Shown: positions 14,414 through 21,176 of the stretch, in pieces
Layout of the letters: every line of letters starts with the position of its first letter
Numbering within the stretch: the stretch's first letter is position 1
DNA from: a bacterium
GTDB lineage: Bacteria > JAHJDO01
Direction of reading: 5' to 3'
Length of the DNA: 28,174 nucleotides
Assembly (NCBI GenBank): GCA_030611945.1
Contig: JAUWOV010000010.1
Span: forward strand, 1-28,174
The notes under the pieces: model-generated
Database searches by the model: none
What the model was told of the DNA's origin: nothing
The model's input: the letters and a program-made list of their open reading frames with translations, nothing else
Position numbers and translations under genes: made by a program

Positions 14414-15163
14414 ATGTCTAGCTTATCTGCAATAGTCTTGACCAATAATTCATTCAGTACATTAGAGAAATGTCTTGAAAGCATTAAATGGATAACCGAC
14501 ATAGTTATAGTAGATTCAGGAAGCACGGACAGAACAATTGAAATAGCTAAAACGTATACTGATAGAATATATTATAACAAGTACATAAATTATGGAAGAC
14601 AACTAAATTGGGCACTGAAGAAGATAGCGAGTGACTGGATATTGGTAGTTGACTCTGACGAAGCAGTAACAGCTGAGTTATCAAAGAATATAAAAGAGCT
14701 TATAAATGGCAAACCTGTTCCGAACGGCTATTATATACCTCGCAAGAATTATTTTTTAGGAAAACCAGTTAACTATTGCGGATGGTATCCTGACTATGTC
14801 TTGCGGCTATTTCGGCGTGAGGGAGCAGTATACAAAGATAGAGAATTAGGTTCAAGCGTTGAGTTGAAAGGGGAAAAAGGCTATTTATGCGGAGATCTGA
14901 TTCATCAGCCGTACCGTAATCTGGAGCATTATTTCCAAAAGTTCAATAGATATACTGATTCAGCTGCTAAGGAAATATTAAAGAGGAAACATAGGATAGG
15001 AATATTTCATTTAGTTTTATGGCCTTTTGGTAAGTTCTTCAAAATGTATATTCTTAAAATGGGATTTTTGGATGGAGTTGTAGGAATAGTGGTGTGCGCA
15101 TTAGGCGCTTTTTATGTGTTCTCTAAATATGCAAAAGCATGGGAAAGAAAATGCCGGAGATAA
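14414..15163 (+). CDS. Family 2 glycosyltransferase (WaaE/KdtX-like)
   Basis: A 249-residue GT-A glycosyltransferase. SAIVLTNNSFSTLEKCLESI and IVIVDSGSTDRTIEIA form the nucleotide-binding start, DWILVVDSDEAV gives the DxD-like metal site, and YYIPRKNYFLG ... YPDYVLRLFRR matches the LPS-core WaaE-type subgroup. A hydrophobic stretch near the C-terminus (GIVVCALGAFYVFSKY) could associate with the membrane. It probably adds a sugar to LPS core or another glycan, consistent with the heptosyltransferase gene that overlaps its 3' end. Donor and acceptor are unknown. Confidence 0.88.
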   Translation: MSSLSAIVLTNNSFSTLEKCLESIKWITDIVIVDSGSTDRTIEIAKTYTDRIYYNKYINYGRQLNWALKKIASDWILVVDSDEAVTAELSKNIKELINGKPVPNGYYIPRKNYFLGKPVNYCGWYPDYVLRLFRREGAVYKDRELGSSVELKGEKGYLCGDLIHQPYRNLEHYFQKFNRYTDSAAKEILKRKHRIGIFHLVLWPFGKFFKMYILKMGFLDGVVGIVVCALGAFYVFSKYAKAWERKCRR

Positions 15164-16191
15164 ATACCGCGCAAGTTAAAAAAATTGTCATCAGAAGCGT
15201 TAACTGGATAGGCGACGCTGTTATGACTACGCCGGCAATCACACAACTGGCAGAGAATTTTCCAGATGCAAAAATTACCGTTGTTGTAAAAGAGTGGGTT
15301 AAAGATGTGTTTATTGGCAATCCATTTGTTGACGATATTATTGTTTGCAATCCAAGGAACCTGATCGGATATATCAGATTGATTAAGAAGTTAAGAAAGG
15401 AAAGATTAGATATAGGAATAGCCTTTCCTAATTCTTTTAGTTCAGCATTATTTTTATTTTTAATTGGCTCAAAGTATAGAGTGGGATATAAGACGGATTG
15501 TAGAGGCATGTTTTTAAACATAAAGACTCCACGCACAAGGGAATGGGAATTCGAAAAGCTCAGGATAGATTATTTTTTAAATATAGCTAATTTAATAGGC
15601 GAAAAGCAAGCAGATAGAGAACTGGTTCTAAATGTTTCAAAAGAGGCAGAAGCCTTTGCAAAAAATTTTCTTAAGGAAAATAAGATAGATGAAACAAATA
15701 CAATAATAGGATTTAATCCCGGAGCTGCGTATGGGAAAGCAAAGCGCTGGCCTGCTAAAAAATACGCAGAATTAGGCTACAGATTGATTAGCGCTTATAA
15801 TGCAAAATTAATTCTCTTTGGCAGTTCGCATGAGCAAAGCCTTTTAAATGCGCTGGCAAAAGAGTTGAGAAATAAATGCGCTATAGCAGCTGGAAGAACA
15901 ACTCTTCAGGATAGTATAGGGCTGGTTAATAAATGCAAATTATTTGTAACGGGAGATACAGGTCCTCTGTATATTGCATCTGCGTTAAGAGTTTCAACAC
16001 TGGCAATCTTTGGCCCGACAGATCCTGATACAGTTGCAATTCCATCTGAAAAATTACAGATAATATATAAGAGAGTTAGCTGCTCACCGTGCTTTCAACG
16101 AGAATGTCCAAATGACCACAGATGTATGGAAGGGGTGAGTGTGGAAGAAGTGTTTGCTGAAATTTCAAGAATGATAAGGAAATTCGTGTAA
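15139..16191 (+). CDS. Family 9 glycosyltransferase, ADP-heptose:LPS heptosyltransferase type
   Basis: A 350-residue GT-B enzyme of family 9. VIRSVNWIGDAVMTTPA is the WaaF/WaaC-type N-terminus. FNPGAAYGKAKRWPAKKYAEL and FVTGDTGPLYIASALRVSTLAIFGPTDP are the heptose-donor motifs. The tail CSPCFQRECPNDHRCMEGVSVEEV is common in WaaF-type proteins. It would add heptose to the inner core of LPS at the cytoplasmic face of the inner membrane, supporting a diderm envelope. It overlaps the upstream glycosyltransferase by 25 bases; ATG 15151 is an alternative start. Its stop overlaps the cobS start. Confidence 0.88.
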   Translation: MGKKMPEINTAQVKKIVIRSVNWIGDAVMTTPAITQLAENFPDAKITVVVKEWVKDVFIGNPFVDDIIVCNPRNLIGYIRLIKKLRKERLDIGIAFPNSFSSALFLFLIGSKYRVGYKTDCRGMFLNIKTPRTREWEFEKLRIDYFLNIANLIGEKQADRELVLNVSKEAEAFAKNFLKENKIDETNTIIGFNPGAAYGKAKRWPAKKYAELGYRLISAYNAKLILFGSSHEQSLLNALAKELRNKCAIAAGRTTLQDSIGLVNKCKLFVTGDTGPLYIASALRVSTLAIFGPTDPDTVAIPSEKLQIIYKRVSCSPCFQRECPNDHRCMEGVSVEEVFAEISRMIRKFV

Positions 16192-16928
16192 TGGAAAGTC
16201 TATTCTTTGCAATAAATTTTTTAACTATTCTTCCATTTGAGAAATTCTCAAGAGATATTAAAGAAGAGAAAATAAAGGACTCCGTCCTGTTTTTTCCTGT
16301 TGTTGGCATACTTCTTGGATTGATGCTTTCTATTATCTATTTAATCTTTAGAAACGTGTTCTCTCCACTTGTGTTGAGCGCATTCATTGTAACAATACTT
16401 GCAATACTAACAGGAGGACTGCATCTGGACGGATTTATAGATTCTATAGACGGCTTATTCGGAGGTAAAAATAAAGAAGACATTCTAAAGATAATGAAGG
16501 ATCATAATGTGGGCGCGTTCGGCGTTATTGGAGTAGTATGCTTGTTAATGATAAAATTTGCGCTTATAGGTTCTTTTTCTAAAGATATATTTTTAAAGGC
16601 AATATTCATAATGCCTGTTCTTTCCAGAAGCAGCATGAGTTTCGTTTTATTATTAACGCCAAGTTCAAAGAGTAATGGATTAGGAAGCGCTTTTGCTGGA
16701 GAAAGGAAAGCGGTGTATTGGTTAATTCCTGTACTTATTCCTTACATTCTTACAATCTTACTGTTCGGAATAAAGGGGAATTTCATCGCTTTTTTCGTTT
16801 TGTTGTTTGCGCTTATTGTGCGAGGATATTTTTTGAAGAAGATAGGTGGTATCACAGGAGACACTCTGGGCATGTTGAATGAGTTAGTGGAGGTGTTTGT
16901 TCTATTTAATGTGATATTGTTTATTTAA
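16191..16928 (+). CDS. cobS: Adenosylcobinamide-GDP ribazoletransferase (CobS)
   Basis: A 245-residue integral membrane protein of the CobS family. It joins adenosylcobinamide-GDP and alpha-ribazole in the last steps of coenzyme B12 assembly. Diagnostic motifs are NFLTILPF at the start, GGLHLDGFIDSIDGLFGG and the metal-binding KDHNVGAFGVIG, then LPVLSRS-like MPVLSRSSM and GGITGDTLGMLNEL near the end. About six hydrophobic segments are present. The start overlaps the upstream stop (TAATG). No cobU, cobT or cobC gene accompanies it, so the pathway genes must be scattered. Confidence 0.93.
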   Translation: MESLFFAINFLTILPFEKFSRDIKEEKIKDSVLFFPVVGILLGLMLSIIYLIFRNVFSPLVLSAFIVTILAILTGGLHLDGFIDSIDGLFGGKNKEDILKIMKDHNVGAFGVIGVVCLLMIKFALIGSFSKDIFLKAIFIMPVLSRSSMSFVLLLTPSSKSNGLGSAFAGERKAVYWLIPVLIPYILTILLFGIKGNFIAFFVLLFALIVRGYFLKKIGGITGDTLGMLNELVEVFVLFNVILFI

Positions 16929-16937
16929 GGGGATGAG

Positions 16938-17849
16938 TTGAGTATATTAGTAGTAGGTTCTGTTGCTTTGGATTCTGTCAGGACTCCATTAAAAGAAGCA
17001 AAGGATGTTCTGGGCGGTTCAGCATCTTATTTTGCATATGCAGCGAGCTATTTTGGAGAAGTCAGTTTAGTAGCAGCGGTAGGACACGATTTTCCACAGC
17101 AGTATATGGAGCTGTTTAATAAAAAGGGAATAGATATTACCGGGTTGAAAAAAAAAGATGGTAAAACATTCAGATGGTCAGGAGTTTATAAGAAAGACAT
17201 TAATCAAAGAGAAACATTATCTGTGGATCTGGGTGTTTTAGGGGACTTCTATCCTGAACTTTCAGATGGACACAAGAAATCAGAATATGTTTTTCTCGCA
17301 AATATTGATCCTGAACTTCAGCTACATGTTTTAAATCAGATTAAAAATCCGAAACTTGTTGTCTGCGATACAATGGATATTTGGATAGAGAACAAAAAGA
17401 GCGAACTTCTGGAGGTATTTAAGCGAGTAGATGTAGTTATGCTGAACGACAGCGAGGCAAGGCAGCTGGCTAAGGAATCTAATCTAGCAAAAGCGGCTGA
17501 TAAAATATTAAAGTTAGGCGCGAGATATGTAGTGATAAAAAGGGGAGAACACGGAGTGATGTTCTTTAGTAAGGACACCAACTTTGCTTTACCGGCGTAT
17601 CCGGTAAAAAACGTGCTTGATCCTACAGGCGCAGGAGACAGTTTCGGCGGCGGATTCTTAGGATATATTTCTAAAAAGAATGATACAAGCTGCAATGCTA
17701 TTCGTAACGCACTTATTTATGCAACAATAATAGCATCTTTCACTGTGGAGGATTTTAGTCTTAACAGGTTAATAACTCTTAAAGAGCATGAAATAAAAAA
17801 GCGTATCGGGGAGTTTAGGAAGATACTAGCAGTAGAAAGTTTGACATAG
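16938..17849 (+). CDS. PfkB-family sugar kinase
   Basis: A 303-residue ribokinase/PfkB-family kinase. Start is TTG 16938 after AGGGGATGAG. GGSASYFAYAASYFG is the N-terminal substrate region. LDPTGAGDSFGGGFLGY carries the anion hole and catalytic Asp of PfkB signature 2. VKRGEHGVMFF precedes it, as usual. It phosphorylates a sugar or nucleoside; the substrate is unknown. A link to heptose or nucleotide-loop metabolism is only suggested by its glycan and cobS neighbours. The stop codon lies inside a strong promoter-like sequence for the downstream tRNA. Confidence 0.88.
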   Translation: MSILVVGSVALDSVRTPLKEAKDVLGGSASYFAYAASYFGEVSLVAAVGHDFPQQYMELFNKKGIDITGLKKKDGKTFRWSGVYKKDINQRETLSVDLGVLGDFYPELSDGHKKSEYVFLANIDPELQLHVLNQIKNPKLVVCDTMDIWIENKKSELLEVFKRVDVVMLNDSEARQLAKESNLAKAADKILKLGARYVVIKRGEHGVMFFSKDTNFALPAYPVKNVLDPTGAGDSFGGGFLGYISKKNDTSCNAIRNALIYATIIASFTVEDFSLNRLITLKEHEIKKRIGEFRKILAVESLT

Positions 17850-17868
17850 CCTTTTGGCTATGTATAAT
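17841..17868 (+). promoter_or_regulatory. Consensus sigma70 promoter with a palindromic spacer, upstream of tRNA-Gly
   Basis: TTGACA (17841-17846) and TATAAT (17863-17868), both perfect, 16 bases apart. The spacer is largely the inverted repeat ACATAGCC-TTTT-GGCTATGT (17844-17863). The -35 includes the pfkB stop. The only likely target is the tRNA at 18020, from which it is separated by repeat D2. The palindrome has no T-run after it, so a terminator is less likely. Confidence 0.65.
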
Positions 17869-17878
17869 AAAAGCATTA

Positions 17879-18012
17879 AATTCGAAGCACTAAGCACGAA
17901 ATACTAAACAATATTAAATAACAAAAATTCAAATGTCCAAAACAATGTTTTGAATTTAGAAAATTAGAATTTAGAATTTGTTTAGGGTTTCGGATTTAGA
18001 ATTTGGGATTTA
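17879..18012. repeat. Long imperfect palindromic repeat, copy D2
   Basis: Starts AATTCGAAGCACTAAGCACG and ends near TTTAGAATTTGGGATTT, with central hairpin CAAAAC-AAT-GTTTTG. It matches copy D1 (5827-5960) along its length with scattered changes. It lies between the consensus promoter and the tRNA. Confidence 0.85.
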
Positions 18013-18019
18013 TAGAGAT

Positions 18020-18093
18020 GCGGGTGTAGTTCAGTGGTAGAACTTTAGCCTTCCAAGCTAATAGCGTGGGTCCGATTCCCATCACCCGCTCCA
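18020..18093 (+). tRNA. tRNA-Gly (anticodon TCC)
   Basis: A 74-base cloverleaf with encoded CCA. Acceptor GCGGGTG/CACCCGC, discriminator T. D arm GTTC-AGTGGTA-GAAC with G18G19 intact. Anticodon arm TTAGC-CTTCCAA-GCTAA gives TCC (18052-18054). T arm GTGGG-TCCGATT-CCCAT. Position 55 is C instead of the nearly universal T (TCC rather than TTC), which is odd. It reads GGA and GGG codons. Confidence 0.95.
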
Positions 18094-18102
18094 GACAGAG
18101 AA

Positions 18103-18127
18103 GCGCTTGACAAAGCGCCATTTCTTG
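18103..18127 (+). terminator. Terminator-like hairpin after tRNA-Gly
   Basis: GCGCTT-GACA-AAGCGC (18103-18118) followed by CATTTCTT. The stem is short and the T-run is broken, so it is a modest intrinsic terminator. Its position, 10 bases after the tRNA, supports the call. Confidence 0.5.
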
Positions 18128-18153
18128 ACAATATAAAACGGCAATGATAGAAT
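18125..18153 (+). promoter_or_regulatory. Sigma70-type promoter of the pilus gene cluster
   Basis: TTGACA (18125-18130), 17-base spacer, TAGAAT (18148-18153), ending 37 bases before the pilM start. Five of six in the -10 and a perfect -35. Confidence 0.65.
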
Positions 18154-18190
18154 CCTGTTTGAAATATGTTAATTGAGCGGAAGATTTTTT

Positions 18191-19759
18191 ATGGCTAAAG
18201 CTAAAAACGGCATAGGTCTTGATATCGGAAGCAATTCCATTAAGATTGTAGAGCTTGAAAAAGCTTCTCAGGGAATAGAGCTTAAGAACGCAAGTATTGT
18301 CAGTATAAAGACGAAGGATGGAAAGTCGGAAGAGGAAAATATACTCTCTGCGCTTACAGAGGCAATCGCTTCTTTCGGAAAACTCACAAAATCTCAACTG
18401 GTTGTATCTATGCCAGGGCGGTCTGTTATTGTCCGTCATTTTAAGGTTCCGTCCGTAGGAGCGAGCAGAATAAAACAGATCATAAAGTACGAAGCCCAAC
18501 AACAAGTTCCATTCCCATTAGAAGAGGTTATTTGGGACTATCAAATTCTAAAAAGTGAGGATAAAGCAGCCCAAGAAATAAATATTGCATTAGTTGCTGT
18601 AAAATCAGGGTTGATTAATGATCTTCTAGCCAGAATTTCCGGACTAGGAATAGCCCCGAATCTAATTGAAGCTACTTCATTTGCAGTATTCAATTGTGCT
18701 AAATTTAATGATGTGCTGGACAATGGACCGATTGTACTAATAGATATAGGAGCAACATCATCGGATATTAGTGTTGCAAAGGGGAAGCAATTAGTTTTTA
18801 CCAGATCAATACATATTGCAGGAAATGACATTACTAAAGCAATTCAAAAGGAGCAGAGCATAGGGTTTGAAGATGCTGAGAAGGTAAAATTTAAAAAAGA
18901 AGACCTTAATGCAGCTGTATCTGTTTTGGAAACCTTGAGTGGTGAGATACATCGGTCAATTAGTTTTTATATGTCTCAGATGGATAGAAAATCAGAATTT
19001 AGGAAGGTTGTTTTAACCGGACAGACTTCTAACTTGAAAGAGATTGCAGAGTTCCTATCTAATAATCTCAAAATGGAAGTGGTTGGATTAAATCCTTTTT
19101 CAAATATTCTGATCAGTGACAAAAAGATGCTGGATATTGTTAATCAAAGTCCTAATGCATGGAGTGTCGCTATTGGGTCCTCCTTAACAGCGCTTAAGGA
19201 ATCTGATACAAAAGCAAACCTTCTTCCTCCAGAATTAATTACAGAGAAGAAACTTAAGAAGAAAAGAGCACCATTAATTATGTCAGCGGTTCTGTTGATA
19301 TTAATCTTTATAACAATGCATATATTTACGCTTCAAAATTATATGATCAAGGATTCCAAGCTGCAGAGGATAAAGGATATATTAAAGAAGTACGACTCCT
19401 TTATTCCCGGAATAAAGGAGCTGGAAGAAGAAAGAACAAAGGTAAAGCAGAGATTAAAGGTTTCTAAGTCTGTAATTTTTAAGAGAGATTTGTGGACCAG
19501 GACGCTAATGGAAATAAGCAGACTTACTCCTTCCGATATTGTTATTTCACAATTTTCTTCAATGGTAAAAGAAAATGATAATACTTTGCTGATAAGCGGA
19601 CTGGCAGACTCGTATCCTGCTCTGAATAATTTTATTTTACGATTGAAATTTTCTCCGTATTTTAAAGATGCTAAGCTGGTTTCCACAAAAGAAAACAAAG
19701 GTTCTGTTGATCAGGTTAATATCCAATTTGAGTTAAATCTTGAATTAAAGAAGAGATAG
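18191..19759 (+). CDS. PilM-PilN fusion, type IV pilus/type II secretion inner-membrane platform
   Basis: 522 residues from ATG 18191 (GGAAG upstream); a TTG at 18173 would add six residues. Residues 1-345 are the actin-like PilM: GIGLDIGSNSIKIVEL (phosphate-1 loop), SMPGRSVIVRHFKVP, EAQQQVPFPLEEVIWDYQ, VLIDIGATSSDISV (phosphate-2) and VVLTGQTSNL. Residues 344-522 are PilN-like: NLLPPEL, a Lys-rich stretch, one transmembrane segment at 361-380, a coiled coil at 385-425, then a periplasmic domain. In most species these are two proteins, with PilM binding the cytoplasmic NLLP motif of PilN. Here they are one chain. PilO, a PilP-like protein and a secretin follow. Confidence 0.88.
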   Translation: MAKAKNGIGLDIGSNSIKIVELEKASQGIELKNASIVSIKTKDGKSEEENILSALTEAIASFGKLTKSQLVVSMPGRSVIVRHFKVPSVGASRIKQIIKYEAQQQVPFPLEEVIWDYQILKSEDKAAQEINIALVAVKSGLINDLLARISGLGIAPNLIEATSFAVFNCAKFNDVLDNGPIVLIDIGATSSDISVAKGKQLVFTRSIHIAGNDITKAIQKEQSIGFEDAEKVKFKKEDLNAAVSVLETLSGEIHRSISFYMSQMDRKSEFRKVVLTGQTSNLKEIAEFLSNNLKMEVVGLNPFSNILISDKKMLDIVNQSPNAWSVAIGSSLTALKESDTKANLLPPELITEKKLKKKRAPLIMSAVLLILIFITMHIFTLQNYMIKDSKLQRIKDILKKYDSFIPGIKELEEERTKVKQRLKVSKSVIFKRDLWTRTLMEISRLTPSDIVISQFSSMVKENDNTLLISGLADSYPALNNFILRLKFSPYFKDAKLVSTKENKGSVDQVNIQFELNLELKKR

Positions 19760-19763
19760 AATA

Positions 19764-20483
19764 TTGAAACGTATTTCTGAAAAATATATCCTTATAGGAA
19801 TAGGTGTCCTAACTTTGATTATTCTTGCTGTGTTGTATTTTTCGTTAGCCGGTCCTGTAAGAAAAAAAGAACGCATTGCAGACCGCCAATACACTTCTGA
19901 ATCCGCTAAACTGAGAAAGTATCTGTCCAGAATTGAAGGACCTCCGTCAAAAGAAATTATCAAGGTATTGGAGGAAGGTAATAAGAGGTTAGAAAAAGAA
20001 TATGAATTAGTAAAGAAGCGGCTGACTTTTGAACAAAGCGCCAAGATACCAACCTCAGGGAATCCTGTGCTTTTCTTTCAGCAGGAGTTGCTTACTGTAA
20101 GAGGACAGATGCTTAAACTCTCCAGTAAATCAGGTGTAGAGATTCCTCTATCATTGGGATTTTCTGATGCAATGCCGGATGGGAAACAGGTTCCCGCTTT
20201 ATTGAGGCAGTTAAGAGTTGTACAGGATATTCTTAAACTTAGTATCAATAGCAACTTACTTTCGGTTAATAGCTTAACATTTGGTGAAATTTCAAATAAG
20301 TCCTATTTTGAAGAAGTTCCTATAGAACTTACTGTGAATGGCAGCCTTATGGCAATCACTCAGTTTTTATATAACGTGCAAAACGCTTCTGAACTATATG
20401 TTGTAGAGAAAATTTCTATAACTTCAAAGGGAGCAAATATGCTTTCTCTTGAATTGTTAATAAATACAATTGTTTGGATTTGA
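19764..20483 (+). CDS. pilO: PilO-like type IV pilus assembly protein
   Basis: A 239-residue bitopic protein. It has a short cytoplasmic MKRISEKY, a transmembrane helix at about 8-28, a coiled coil (about 60-90, KVLEEGNKRLEKEYELVKKR) and a periplasmic ferredoxin-like domain ending VVEKISITSKGANMLSLELLINT. This is the standard PilO layout. It follows the PilM-PilN fusion by four bases. The start is TTG 19764. PilO pairs with PilN in the periplasm to form the alignment complex. Sequence identity in this family is low, so context carries much of the call. Confidence 0.78.
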   Translation: MKRISEKYILIGIGVLTLIILAVLYFSLAGPVRKKERIADRQYTSESAKLRKYLSRIEGPPSKEIIKVLEEGNKRLEKEYELVKKRLTFEQSAKIPTSGNPVLFFQQELLTVRGQMLKLSSKSGVEIPLSLGFSDAMPDGKQVPALLRQLRVVQDILKLSINSNLLSVNSLTFGEISNKSYFEEVPIELTVNGSLMAITQFLYNVQNASELYVVEKISITSKGANMLSLELLINTIVWI

Positions 20484-20488
20484 AATAA

Positions 20489-20567
20489 GGCACAAAGTGA
20501 CAAAGTTACAAAGGCACAAAGAGAGCAAAAAGCATAAACTATGTGCCTTTTGTGCCTATGTGCCTCT
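20489..20567. repeat. GGCACAAAG/CTTTGTGCC inverted-repeat hairpin, solo copy B
   Basis: Left arm GGCACAAAGTGACAAAG then TTACAAAGGCACAAAG. About 20 bases later come right-arm units TGTGCCTTTTGTGCC and TATGTGCCTCT. It sits inside the pilus operon between pilO and the pilP-like gene, with no gene of its own. Same family as 2075-2178 and the flanks of the four-helix-bundle gene. Confidence 0.8.
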
Positions 20568-20598
20568 ACTTGAACATCCATAGAATTGGAGACGAGAA

Positions 20599-21159
20599 TT
20601 GAAGACAAGATTAATTCAAATTTTAGCTTTTCTCAAAGATAGTTTTGAGAGAGTGATTTTTTGGTTTATTCTTGCTGTTTTTCTCTTTCTTTCTGTTAAA
20701 CTTGGTACACAGTGGGGCAGTAAAGGAGCGGGTATGTCTGTGGAGGCTGAATTTGGGTTGGAACAAAGATATAATCCAGATGTCTTGAATAAGGATATTC
20801 CAAAAGAGGAAACTTTAGGCGCTTCTGCCGGACTTTTTACTAAAAAGCCTATTCTATACTATCGCGATTTTTATAAACGTAACGCGTTTTCTTCTGTGCC
20901 AGGACTTAAGATTAAAGAAAAGCCTGTAATAAAAGGGACAGTTATAAAGAAAGTACCAGCAGTAGCGTATGAGTATATCGGTGTTATTGATATTGGAGGA
21001 CTGGTTGCAACAGTAAGAAATAAAAGTACAGGAGAAGGATTTTATGTGAGAAAAGGTGAGCTTGTTGAAAAACTTAAAGTTCTTGACATAACAAAAACTT
21101 ACGTGCTATTATCCGACGAAGATAAGAAGAAGGACATAAAGATAGAGATTAAGAAATAA
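20599..21159 (+). CDS. PilP/GspC-like inner-membrane protein
   Basis: 186 residues. Start TTG 20599 after GGAG. One transmembrane segment at about 20-36 (IFWFILAVFLFLSVKL), a flexible periplasmic linker, and a C-terminal beta domain: YEYIGVIDIGGLVATVRNKS ... FYVRKGELVEKLKVLDI ... YVLLSDEDKKK. That pattern resembles the homology region of GspC and PilP, which docks on the N-terminal domain of the secretin. PilP is usually a lipoprotein, whereas this has a membrane anchor like GspC. Position between pilO and the secretin supports the role. Confidence 0.7.
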   Translation: MKTRLIQILAFLKDSFERVIFWFILAVFLFLSVKLGTQWGSKGAGMSVEAEFGLEQRYNPDVLNKDIPKEETLGASAGLFTKKPILYYRDFYKRNAFSSVPGLKIKEKPVIKGTVIKKVPAVAYEYIGVIDIGGLVATVRNKSTGEGFYVRKGELVEKLKVLDITKTYVLLSDEDKKKDIKIEIKK

Positions 21160-21176
21160 TCCCAGGAGGTTCAACA

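Noticed and set aside
17844-17863. Intrinsic terminator of pfkB
   Set aside because: The 8-bp stem is good, but no T-run follows, and the sequence is better explained as the spacer of a perfect -35/-10 promoter.
17996-18505. 169-codon minus-strand open frame over the tRNA and start of pilM
   Set aside because: It is the antisense of tRNA-Gly and of well-supported PilM codons; it shows no family motif and has no ribosome site.
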